Position numbers and translations under genes: made by a program. From Citrus sinensis (taxonomy: Eukaryota; Streptophyta; Magnoliopsida; Sapindales; Rutaceae): a DNA stretch of 64,000 nucleotides. The notes beneath the pieces were generated by a model. It worked only from the letters and a program-made list of their open reading frames with translations, did no database searches and was not told the origin of the DNA. This document shows positions 25,068-37,900 of the stretch, piece by piece. Position 1 is the stretch's first letter; the number at the start of each line of letters is the position of its first letter. The DNA is taken from positions 17,479,501 through 17,543,500 of the forward strand of contig NC_068559.1 in NCBI RefSeq assembly GCF_022201045.2, in the 5' to 3' direction.

Positions 25068-25076
25068 TTAGTACAA

Positions 25077-26090
25077 ACTAGAAAGAAAGTCTTTTTCTGC
25101 AACAAAGATGTCCCATGTTAGAAATTGTTACTAGATGCTCACCACTACAAAGCATTCCGGGGTAGAGAAATGACGTTGGAGCACATACATGATGCCGTAA
25201 CTCTGCTCGTAGTAATCAGAATACGGAAACGTCTCAAGGTTGATAGCAAAAGGTGTGCGCTTGATGGGATTCTTGCACCTTTTCCAAGTGCTCTTGGGGT
25301 AAGAGGGATTCCTGAAGTCAAATTTCAGAGAAGTAATAATACCTCCGATTTCAGTAACCCATCCGAAAACGTTCACAAATAACATGATGGAGTAACCGTA
25401 AAATCAATATTACTTCCTGTCACATTCATCAAAGCCAACCAACTTGGTAACATTCCTTTCTACCGCAGAATCGGGGGAGCCTAGACAGGATTTCTTCAGC
25501 ACTGAGAATAACAGAAAATCTGAGCACTTTGTGACGGCTTATACTCGGCAACCATTTGCCAAGAACAGATAGTTTACAATTAGATGCTTGAAATCAATCC
25601 CTATTGGTATTAATGAGGAAAGCCAGAGCTAAAATCCACAGATGCTTGTTGCTCAAAGGTCCTATGAGAAATTGGATGGTCTCAGGAAACCCACTAAAAT
25701 AAAAATAAGTAAATGAATAAATAAATAGCAATAAAAATCCCATTTCAAAAAGATGGATTTCATCACAAGAAAGAAGTGAAACAAAAAATTGTTTTCTCAA
25801 TTATCTCCACAGCCAAAGTATAAGGGAGGACAAAGTTAGCTTTACCTATGTCAACTTGGTTGCTGATTCCTGAAATTTAATGAGCCAAAAACGTTTGAAA
25901 ACAGTCTCATCCCAGAATTCTAAAGAATTATGAGGTAAGAAGCAATGGCTAAGTACATTGCCAAAATTTTTCCGCTTTTCATATGGAGATACACTATCCG
26001 AAAACTCAACAAAACTAGATTTCTGATCTTTCATGTGTTCTCGTATCTTCTTTCAGCTGGGGTAATAAGTAGAAACCTCATCAAGGAAAC
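25077..26090. other. Region 3' of SRP68, including an unassigned open frame
   Basis: This must include the SRP68 3' UTR. A minus-strand frame at 25131-25385 (84 codons, with ETFPYSDYYEQSYG) overlaps a plus-strand frame at 25125-25382; I recognise neither. The minus-strand one lies on the same strand downstream of SRP68, so it could be 3' UTR or the end of an unrelated broken gene. Nothing else was recognised. Confidence 0.35.
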
Positions 26091-29000
26091 TCATCGCCAT
26101 AACCTACTAATGAAGCCCTTTCTGTCTTTCTTCATCCTATTCTCAAGAGATGGGAAATCAATAAAATTGTAGGCAAGGTCAAGAACAATTGGATTCCGAG
26201 CTATTGATTGGAATGCTGGGGGGAAGGCCTCAATGCGTGCAGCACCTTTCACATTTGAATCACCAACAGCGGACTCATACACATCAAGTTTCTCAAGAAG
26301 AAATTTATCCACCTGAAAAGACTTACGAAGAAATGAGTCAAACCAATGCAAGGATATATGATAATATACTCCAATATAAGCACAATTTATAGATGCTTAT
26401 TATACTCATGCTAACAAATTAAATAGTAAAAGACATAAATAAAAGAAAATAGTATGAATCAATTTTCTCTCCCTCCTATAGAAAAGCAACTCCCAGTATG
26501 TAAGCACAGACTAAATCAGCTTAACTAAATAAGGATAAGCTGCTTTAAGCTTCTAGTTAAAATAAAATACATGGTTAACAGATGTCATATTTATTTCTTA
26601 GGAATGAAAGAAGATGAAGGCTATGCAGTACCTTCTTTCCAGTACCACTTATCGATACCGTAGAGATTTTATTCGACAAATTTTCCGAAGCCTTCTCCTC
26701 CACCATAATCCCCTTCGCATGTTCTATGCAACTATTAGATCTGCACTCCTTGCATAATGTCTTCAACTCTTCGATCATCATCTGCAAAATGAAAAAGGAA
26801 ACAGAAAAGATTTAGCATCAATTCCCAACATGCCCAAAAGAAAAAAAAAATCATTTAAAAAGTGTAGGATTATGCAACTAGGTTATCTGTCCTGAAATAA
26901 GGAGTCACTTACAGAAAGTTGCGAACATTAAGAATCTCTTTTCTACTGTAACTTGAAGAAAATTGTAAATACCGAGAATATAAGGCATATAAGCATCAAT
27001 ATATGCACGTGCACTTAGTTAAGAATCATCAAGGACCTTTTGATATTTAGGAAGCAAGTCATAATGCTTTTTGAGGAAGCAAAACAATCTCTGAAACTAC
27101 TTTGAAAGGTATAGACGAACCTGATCGCTGTTGGCCATGCGTTGAAAATCCTTTAGGGCATTTTCGGCATGAGAACGGGCACGACAGTATAATGCATAAG
27201 CTTCTGTTCTCTTTCCAGCCAAACTATATGATCTGGCCAAGTAAAAGCACCTGCAAGAAGTACAGAGTCCAATGACTTAATAGGACTTAGGAACATTCCT
27301 TGACAACCAAATCAATTATAAATAAAATACTCCTGGAGATATGTGAGAACCTGGATCATCCATCATCTAGGCAAGAAGGAAATCATAAATGATGATGAAG
27401 ACAACAAGGCCCACTCCCCAGCAAACGGACAAAACCCCCTAACCCCAACCTCAAGCAAAGAAAAGATTTGAGAAACCGGTATATAATAAAAAATTTATTA
27501 ATCTGATTCACATTGGACAAAATAGTAAACTTCAAGGGGATAAAGGAAAGAGACAAAACTTCTATACCATTTTTCTGGGAAGAAAGGAACATTAATTATT
27601 ATACCTCACGAATTTTAAAACAGTTCTTAACAGAATGTCTCTTTGTGCCTTAGTTTCAATGGAATTTCAAGGTACTCTCTTTTTTCAAATACATTTAAAT
27701 TGAGGAGGAATTTTAAGGTAGGTAGCTTTTGTCTTTTGGAAAGGTTTTTGTCTTGGATGGGCTAAACAGTATCAACATCTGAAACATTCTTATTGGAGAT
27801 ACTCTCTAATTTGTAAATTCTTAAGTTGTTTTTGGGGCTAGCGGACGTCTTGTTCACCTTTTGGAAATTTTTATATATTCAATCTACTTGGCTTTGTTCC
27901 CAGAAAAATGTGGCAACAAAGCCAGGCATCCTTGATGCCCTTATAACAGATTTTATAAAGAATTAGCTAAACAATCCTCATAGAAAGTCAACAAGGACAT
28001 GTAACACAGGTTACAGGTTCTTCCAGCAAAACCCCAAACAAATATGATGTGCATTTTCTACCATAGCAAAGAATTCTAACAAGATGAACATCTATGGACA
28101 GGATGTAGACCAGAGTGATGGCAACATACAGACAATACTGAAAATGACACATTAGAAGACGTGTAGCACTGAAGAAGGTGAGAAGAACCTAACCAAGGTT
28201 TTAGTTGGAAATGACAAGGGCTCCAAACTTACCCAAACTAAAAGGCACAGCAAGATTTGAAAAATAAATTGCAAATCAAGGCATAACTCGCCCAACACAA
28301 ATTGGAAGGATTAACTTAAGAAGACATTAGTGTGATCCACAGTTGTACTAGTAGATGAAGCAATTTAATTAAAAAGAGTTCAGTCCAAGCGAACAACAAA
28401 GAATTATAAAGAATCATACCTTTCAGCACGGAATGCTAAACTTTTAAGCTCACACTCTTCAGCAAATTTTACTTCTTCAGGTTTTCTCTCTCTTCCAGAA
28501 CTAACTAAATCAGATAGATCAGCTGTATTCTGTTACAAATAACATAATCAGATAGATCAGCAGTGTTCTGTTACATATAACATCAATTACAGAGAAATTA
28601 GCTATCAGCTCTCAGGTAGCAGCAACTAGCAAACTCATCCCAGCATCTTTTCATGAATAAAGGCATAACAAGAATGCATACATATAGAAAGACTGTTAAC
28701 CTGTAATAAGAGATCATATAAGCGAACAAGTTCTTCAGGCTTGGTAACTTTCCCAGTTTTGTCATCACGTTGCTTTGTGAGTTTACCCTTCACAATGCTA
28801 ACCAACAACTGATTCCGCTCAATGGTACGTTGCCCTAGTACAGCACTAACAGCTTTGTCAAGGCCAAATAAGTCATCTTTTACATTTTCGGCATTGCCTG
28901 CACTTGCCTATAATAGACATCAGGTCAGGAATATCAGTCAAAAAGAAGAAATGAATTGTACACACAAGTTAAAGAGCGGGGAAAAAACCAGCGACATCAC

Positions 29001-32000
29001 CAATAAAAACTCAAGCATAAAAGTACAAGGATATCATCTTTTATCATTATGAATAAGAAACAATTGGTTAATGTTCCATACCAAGTCACTACGAATGCAG
29101 CTCCTGGCTTCATGGTATGCAGTAAAAATTTTATCAAAGATGACTAGCTTTTTCTCTGCAGGTAGGGAATCCGCTGCTTTAACATGTAAATCCTTCTCCA
29201 ATTCTTGAGCTGAAAAACATGTCATTTGAATCAGAACATGAGACCTTGTTTGGACTAAACAGCATATGACTGATGACGAAACTTCAGAAACATTTCACAG
29301 AATTTGCCACAATGACCTGGAGGGATATCATCATTCACTAATAGAATGAATGATGCATAAACAAGATTTTCAACCAATATGCAACTGCCACTAATTTGCT
29401 AGAGTTTAATTAACCGAACAAAAGTGCAGACTGCATCGAAAGGAAACAAACAACAAACACATAAGAATAGGTTCAAGGGTAAAAAGTACACAAGGCTTAC
29501 AGACTTGGCATCAGCTTTATAATTGGTTTTTCAATTTGGGTAGGAAACAGAACAGCAGCATTTTTCATTTAATAATTAAATTCATGAACTGCTTGAATTA
29601 TTAAAGACTTAGTATACCCAGAGGACATGACAATATACTCAATGCTCAAATTCAAGACCATAGAACCATATTTGTCCTGTCCCCACCCAAAATATTGTCC
29701 AACTATATTGGAAGCATGATAGAACAATACTATGAGATTGTAGCATAGAATAGAGAAGCATGTATACCCTTCAAAAATGTAACAGACAAACAAGGATTGG
29801 TATTTTTTGACCGAGCACCCCCTAATAACAATGATATATTTAATATCACCTTTCCCTAAAAAAATTTCCCTAGTCAAAAAAGATATTCAATACCCCAGAG
29901 GACAAGTGAAAACACTTTTCTAATCATCACCATCCACTGGAAGCCAGTTTGCTGATAATTGAAATAGCATCAATCAAGGCAAAAACTATTCCAAGTACCT
30001 TGCAATTAGTTAGCTTCAAGAAACCTGTAAGTTAAATAGATTTCATCTACCTCATTAATTACTAGTTGATAAATTCAGGAGCTCTAAGATCTCTTGTACT
30101 ACATTTGAGAAAAGCAAATTCACCCGGAGAACAATAAGACTATAAGAGATGACAGCAGACCTAAGCAACAAACTGTACTATGCTGCCTGTGAATCATTAT
30201 CAAAGGAAACAAATAATCAACCTTTTAAAATGGCGACCCGAGTCTTTGCATTGGATATTGGAAATCTATGGCCAAGCCAGTGAAACTCAGTCAGGGATGC
30301 AGCCTGTTGAGACCTTGCCTCTGCCATAACAGCCTGCAACAAGAGAATGAAAGCATCAGCACTCATCTCAGCATATGACTTGTTCTGTTTACAGTATTCA
30401 AACTTACCTCCAACTTTGATTTGAAAAGATCTAGTGCAGGACCTTCCATCTCGCCGATTTGTAAAAGTTCAGAGGTTTTTACATTTGATTCACCAATTTT
30501 ATGTAGGCAGTAGCGGATGCTAGGTTCTAGCTCCTCAACTCGCTCCCGGCATAAAACTTGATTTTCTACATCTCCATATTTCCCAAGTTCTTCATACACA
30601 GCCCTAAAGATTATTAACAAAAGCAGCAGAATAAAATCCCATCAGTATGAAGAAAGAATAGTTAGTCTAGCTTCCTGGTTTATTAAACCACAGCAATCAG
30701 TATGAGAAATCAAACAAAAAGTGAGGAAATAAAGACGAAAAAAGGCGGACTCAAAAAAGAAAATATCACAAGAATTCATAACATGAATCCCTGAAGCAGT
30801 CAAAATACGCTTTTTTTTTTAATAAGAAACTGGTCAAAATACGCTTATTTATCTACAATCAAGGACTTCTAATCAGTACCTAAATCGAAATTCACTGATC
30901 ACAGTGAGACAAAGGATATATTGTTTATGGAAAGGCAACAACCAATGATGTCCATATATCATGTTCCAGAGACAAGGATTAACCTGGCACTTTTGAAATT
31001 CTTTAATGCAGTTTCCCAATTCTGATCTTGTTCAAACAACAAATTCCCTTTCATGTAGGAAGCATAAGCCTACAAATTAAAAACAAAACAAGGTGAATAA
31101 AACAAATAATAGCAAATTAAAAAGGGACAATGGGAATAATCTTAAGGCAATCAGAATTTTAACTAGGAGTACTGAAGCATTTGGAATACATAATAACTCA
31201 GCTGTAATACAATAATCAACTAATTGATTAAATGCATAATGGTGGGAAATAGGTCAGGAATACACAAGCCTTGCATGAAAATCAGACAAGCCTTGAATGA
31301 CTTCTTAATCTCATACATACCTCAAAGTAAGGGGCTAAAAATTTGATCATTGAAAAATGCCTTGTAATAGGGCAAACTCATAACCAAATAAAGACTAGGC
31401 TTATGCTTGGAGTCAGCTCCCTTAAAATGGCTTCTCAAAAGATGACATGAGAGATAAACCTTTAGTTTCAGTCTCTAATGCCCACAAGGCACAAGCCCCA
31501 TCCACTGATACACACTAAGAAAAATATCGTGCATAACCAAGACAATACATTTATTTAGTAATCCCAATGTTCTTCACGCATTTTTAAAGAAGAAAATTGA
31601 GTACTATATACAACATTTTTAAGTCCTATCACACACATGTCAAATTCCATTTCAAAAAAGCGATAGCCATCAAAAATTTAAAAGGCCATTGGATGCAGTG
31701 ATAAGAAACTGCCACAAGGGCCTCCTGTTTTCGCTATCAGCGTACCACTACATAGCAGCCACTCAATGTCATTAGTGCATCCAACAAAAGGAAGACTAAA
31801 TATAAACTCTTTATAACTTTCCAACAAAATATGCACAGATGTACCTAGCAAATAGTTTATAAACTTATCTCATCAGTACAATGACTGAATAATAAAGTCC
31901 CTGAAAGCTCCACAAAAACCATTTGAACAAAAATTACCACTGTCACAACACAAAGTAAGAAGAAAAGTGATTTCCCAGGAGTTCATGGAAACAATGCACT

Positions 32001-33585
32001 CACTCTATCCACACATACATGATTTGCACTAAAGAAACATTATTGTTCAGGAAAAAGGTATAACTACTTTCTTTTTCTCTGTGTCCTACTAACAGCCATC
32101 ACATAAGCAGCCCAAAACAAGCTTATTACAGACAAACCTCAGCTTCCAAAGATGTTCTTGGGTCTGCCTTGATAGCACACAAATTCGAGAACAGGGTGGC
32201 CCATTTGACTGCTTTCCTCAGTCTTCCAATCAAATAGATGCGTTGCCGTGCGTTAGGGCCATCTGGAAGCTGTCTTTTCTCCATGGCATGGCTCCAAGCT
32301 CTCTCTGCCGTATAAAGAACCAGATGAAGAAACCTAATTTGAATCAAATAACACTAAATGTTAAACATAAACAGACTACAAATAAGTTGAAGTTTTTCTC
32401 TCTTTCAAACTCCAGTAGATGTTCTTTTATAAATTATAAGCCACAAAACAAGGTTCTATTTAATCAATAAAACAAGCAACACCATGCTCCATTAATTTAA
32501 GTTTGCTAGTTTCATAAAATTAAAGGAAAAGAAATATAAACTTGAACTTCAACAAACGTCCCATTAATTATGATAATATTTTATTTGACTTAATCCCATT
32601 CATATCTCAAGTTTCACAAGTAAAGAAATCAAGTTTGCATGTCTAAAGAAATTAAAGGAAAACACTTAAATTTCAACAAAAGACCCTTTAGTGACGATTA
32701 TCTTTTTAAGACTTAATCCGATTCATATATCAAGATAAGTAAAGAGAGCAACCAATCTCAACCAAATTATGTAATCCCAACCTTTGGTTATGTCTTACAC
32801 ATCAAAGCAACCAAATTGCCAACAAACATTCTTTGGATATGCTTGGGATTGAGATTGGAAACGCTAACTATCAAGTATGATCGACGGATGATAGGTTAAT
32901 ATTATCTGGCGAGTAAATATGAATGTTTGTGGCAAACACTATAACTGCTGTCGTTTCAAATTTAAGCAGAGGCATAGCATTTATAACTTATAAACATACG
33001 ATTAGTAGCATTTGATTCTGTTGAAGCCGATTACAATGAGAATGAAATAAAGCATAAACCAAAAAGAAAAAGACGAATAAATGAGACACACCTCACTTCA
33101 GTGACGGTGGATTCAGTAATGGCCTTTCGTGTATATTTACCACGGCCATGGGTAAATTTCAAGGATTTATAAAGCCTCCTCAACCTAGCAGTGCAATACC
33201 TCCTGTATTTGACATTTAATCCAATCAATTTTAAATTCACAATATAAAACAAATTTCACAATTCCTAAACTAATAAAAATAATTTCAACATTGTTAAAAT
33301 ATCTAAAATAAAAATATCATCAATATAAGTACCGATAGCGAGTGTAGTCGCCATGCCGCAATCCATGCTGCATCTGAGCAGACTTGAGAAGCTGCAGCAC
33401 TGTAGCTCCAAAAAATAAATAAATATAAAAATAACGTCAATTTTTTTAAATATAAAACAGATTTATTTTTTCTATTGTTTGGTGAAATGCTAACCGTTGA
33501 TAGAGAATTTGGAACCGATCTGATCGGAATTGCTGGATTTTTTATCGTCAATTTCCATAGCCGATGTTTCGCTGTTTATCGCCAT
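26091..33585 (-). CDS. SRP68: Signal recognition particle subunit SRP68
   Basis: Subunit of the cytosolic signal recognition particle; it binds SRP RNA and heterodimerises with SRP72 for co-translational targeting to the ER. Thirteen exons: 33585-33495, 33399-33333, 33202-33092, 32333-32138, 31069-30984, 30603-30408, 30333-30222, 29209-29082, 28907-28701, 28529-28420, 27250-27121, 26781-26632, 26312-26091. Total 1806 nt, 601 aa, the usual plant length, and every junction keeps phase with GT-AG borders. The N-terminal basic stretch RRYCTARLRRLYKSLKF and the following helices are the conserved RNA-binding domain. Helical TPR-like segments with YLARSYSLAGKRTEAYALY are central, and the C-terminus (FPPAFQSI...PIVLDLAYNFIDFP) is the SRP72-contact tail. 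The start is the first ATG of the frame; the terminal TGA is at 26091-26093. Odd point: the 3' splice site of exon 10 is duplicated. Confidence 0.94.
28510..28585. repeat. 38-bp duplication copying an SRP68 3' splice site
   Basis: The segment starting tcagatagatcagctgtatt at 28510 spans the start of SRP68 exon 10 and its acceptor. A slightly diverged copy starts at 28548, giving a second acceptor in front of 28567. Use of the upstream site would add 38 nt and shift the frame, so the exon is expected to use 28529. Confidence 0.8.
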
Positions 33586-34920
33586 GCTACTGATCGACAA
33601 ATTAACTAAATCCTCCGTCTGGAGAAAACGATGTCGTTTTAAATCTCAATGTGGCATCGAATTTTAAAGTCAGTGCAATTTATCATGAACTCAAAATGTA
33701 GAGTTTTAAAGAAAGAGATCAGATTAGAGAGAGGGATATGATAGAAAAGGCGAAAGAGAGATGACGGTTTTGAATCGTAGGGCAAATCTTTCAAATGAAA
33801 TCCGAGCCGATTTCAAAACCGGATTTTGGGTTTTGATGACATCGCCGGGTTAACCGGTTCTCTGTGCCTATATTTTTTGAGCCCGGTTCACGGATTTTGC
33901 TGCATCGTTTGTACTCGATTTTTTTTTTCATTTTTGAAACAATGAAACTCGTAACCTTATAAATCAGTATTTATTAAGCATATAAATGCTTTTCTATCAT
34001 TAAATAGTCAAGGATTTCTATCTCCTTTTCAAAAAATTTATGTTAACTTTTTTTCATAATGTGAAACTGTGAATGGTGCCAAATTTATTAAGTTAATTTT
34101 ATTTTTAAGCTATTTAGACATCAAACGTGCACTAGTTAGCATGGAGTTGGCATCAATTGTTGCTTGTACAATTTTTCGGATAATTAAAAAAAAGAAATAA
34201 TTTTCCATGGATGAATAATCCATAATTTATTATTGCTTTTCTTTGTATATTATAAGTCCAACAATTAAAACTCAAAATTCAATATGTAAAATCCAACATA
34301 GGTCCAACACATAAAATATCATAATAAACTCTACAGCCACATGGGGAGACTTTCTTAACTTAAGAGAGAATGTGTCAACCAATTTAATTATGTGTTATTT
34401 ACTGTAATTTGTTATTATTAGAAAACTTTACGTCGATTAGATTTTAGATGATTGATTATATCAATCCCAACCACAGTTGTGGGTCGTAATTTGCTATTGT
34501 TAAAAAAATTTCGTATTGCTTAGATTTTAGATGATTAATTATATTATACATAAATTAAAAAAATAAAATTATTAAGAAAAAAAATAAAATTAAATAAGAA
34601 CATTACTCGGCTAGCAAAGCTTGTTATTAAACTTAATATTTTCTTATTCTTTAGGACAGCTTTTTTTCTCATATTATTGTTGTTTCCATTCTTTGTCTAT
34701 TTAATTCTTTCATGAATCGCAAACATGAGAGTGTAGAGACAATTGACAATATATTATTGATCATTACAACAATTCGCCTAGGCAGAGCTCTATGAGAAGC
34801 CTAAACTAGTTACTTATTTTAGACAGCTAATGACAGACATTACGGTAGCGAAAAAGTTGCCTTCCGACGCAAGTTACTCCGCCGGTATAAAGCATCTGAG
34901 AAACTCCCCCTATAAGTTAC
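33586..34920. promoter_or_regulatory. SRP68 upstream region and mannosidase 3' side
   Basis: Intergenic between two minus-strand genes. The 300 bp next to the SRP68 start are the likely promoter and leader and are less AT-rich. Further left, a diverged direct repeat around gattagattttagatgattg recurs (about 34430-34465 and 34510-34545). No gene was recognised. Confidence 0.4.
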
Positions 34921-37900
34921 CTACAAAAGGAGGAAACCTATAAGTAATAAATCACATTCGCGAATACTTATAAGTTCATAAAGCATTTCATACCTTTTAG
35001 AATAAAATTCGATAACGAAGGTGCGGATTTCCATTGGAGCAAGTTCAACAACCAATTTTGCTGGATCAACAGGTGATCCTCTTACAGCCGTTGGTTGTTC
35101 TTTGGAAGAGCCTTCAACTCTCCACACTAGCCTCTTCTTCTCCATCACAGCTCTTTCTTGATTAGCCGATAGGTTCATCTCTGTTACTTTGCTAATCTAA
35201 GAGTAATGAAACAGAAAACATCATTAATGATAATTCATTACTTAATGCTACTAGTAACAAATGAGTTTTGTTTGTGTAGTGATCTGATTCTACCTTCTTC
35301 TTTGGGAAAACCTTTTTCAGTTCTACACTTGACATAACTGATAGATCTGTGTCCTCTTCAATCTTGCATTACAAGGCACCAAAAGGAATATGAAAATGTT
35401 TTCTTTCTAAGACTATAATAGATTTTATAATTGGAGGTTGGAATAATCAAATAACTAACTACCTCATATAAGTGTGCCAATCGAAGGAGAATCTTTCCAG
35501 AATCCAGCTCCTGCAGAATTTGGGGCAAAGTGATAAATTTGAACTCATTAAATCATTAATACGTGGGCACATACTTTATTTCAAGTAGTCTATAAGAGAC
35601 AGAAAATAAGCAATGTGACATAAAACCTGTAGGGTTATCAGTGCAACATTATCAGGTAAAACATAAGTGGTATCCATCGCTGAGTAGGTTGCTAAATGAG
35701 AATTTGCCCAATGATCTCCATCCTGGAAATATTATGACCAACTTTATGAGTAAGAAATAGATCACTTTATATGTTAGCTAGAATACTCCAAATTTCTTGC
35801 TTTTCACCTGCTCTGTGAAGGCTAATAGGAAGGGAGAATATATCTCTTGCCCAAATGATCGGCGCCACTTAGCAGCCTCGCCTACAGGATCTATTCTGAG
35901 ATAGTACTTTCCGATAATCTGTAAGATGTACATTAAGTAGGCGAAACACAGGTGACAACTTTTGTATCAGTGAAATAGTTATATAAATCAGTCAGAGTGG
36001 GCTTACAGTTAGTCCTTCACATTTGTCAAAGACACAAACTGTTTCATTCAATGCCTCAGAAACTCCTCTGTTGTCATCTGCAACCAACCTCCTGCTCATA
36101 GAAGGATCCCATTTAACATGTTTGTAACAATCAATGATATAGGTATAACAATGCTATGGGTACTATGGGTATGGAGAACAAACCTGTGAAGCATCAGTTC
36201 CAATTGACCATCAGCAATACTTGATCCCCCCACTGATCGATCAACCAAGATTGAGAGCTCTGAACTATTATCTTTCATGTAAATTCCTAGATTAACCTGA
36301 AAGGAGCAAAAGAGCAAACTTCATAAGTTATGCACAAAGAGATTAATCTTAAATCTTTTACATCTGTATTGGTCATCCAGTCATGAGCACACAATCTTTT
36401 GTAGGGACCTAGCATTTTAGCATACACTTATATTTTATGAATTTGTTGTCCATGGAAGATATCCAGAGCATTATGAGACAATAAAATGAAGTGGTTACAC
36501 ATATAAGATAAACTTACTGGGTAATAATTTCCGGCAATAGGTTGATTCACCTCCAGGTTCCAATCTTTTCTGTAGTCTCGAATCTGCAAGAAGTGAATAT
36601 TTTAACTTTATGCACGATCACAGATTTGAATATTGATTGATTCTAGAACATAGAAAGATTCCAGATTCCAAGGTGCTATTCATAAACCCTCCAACCATGT
36701 GTTAGTAATCAATGTGAGCTGGTAACATACCCTTTCAATAAAATCACGACCACTGGAATCTGTATAGAATGTCTTGTTGCTAATCACATTTGACGTAATC
36801 TGAGTCACAACCTCTTTCCCAATCCCATCATCAATAGGTATAGGTCCAACCTGAAGTTGATAAAAAAAATTTGTTGATACAAGTCTCCAATATGAATCGT
36901 CTACTCTTGATTATACTAAGTAGTAGTGCAGTACACTTACAGTAAACTCAATTTCAGCATGATCTTTTCCCTTGTACACCCTAGTGACCTGTTTATGCAT
37001 GCATTAAGTAAATACCCACCATTTAGTGAATGATTTGACGCTGCATCGAATATTAGAAAATAAATAAAGATTAATGCTCCTTCTGGCGAGTTCATTCACC
37101 TGATATATCCAAGGATTGATCCTCTGATGCACTTCATCCAACAATGGTCCCCGCAAAATGGTGAAAGAGAGCTGAAATTACTGGCAGCTCCTTAGTTTTT
37201 CATTCATTACATATAAATTGTTCATTTTTTAATTTCTTAAAAAGAGTCTGAGTACCTGCCCTTCAGGTTCGATAGGATATGTACCATTTGGACGAAAAAT
37301 GTATGCTCCAGAGGGCTTCAACAATTCAGTTAACACATTTGTTTGCAAAGTTTTAAGATATCATCACCCATCAGGAAACTAGAATAAGGATGGAGTAGTT
37401 ATATATAGTTACCTGAAGATCTTTACTTCCATCGTCTCCACGATAATAGATATATGATTGCTCTAGCAGTTTGTTAACCTTCAATTGTGAAATGATTCAA
37501 ATTACATATGAAAATTAGAGAAATATGTAAATATACAATTTGAAAGGGAGAGTCAATTTCCAAACAAATACATACCAAAGTTTTACTATTGATGTACTGC
37601 GTAAGTTTTGCTCTTTTTCCAGAATATAAAAGTTTCAGGTTTCCTGGACCGACTTCTATGGTATCATTTTGACGGATTTGTGACTTGTAAACAGTTCTCA
37701 TCCCTGAATGAGAAGCTGCAATTCCAAATTGAAGGTTAACAAACTGTTAGAAACCTTATACTCTGTCTATGTCACGTGTTACACACTACAGCAATCACAT
37801 TCATAACCTGCTTGTTTGGCACTTGAGATGATGTAAGTGTTGAAACCAAGAGGTGGTACAGATGCTGAAAATGCAAGCCAATAACTTGGGGTCACATTCG

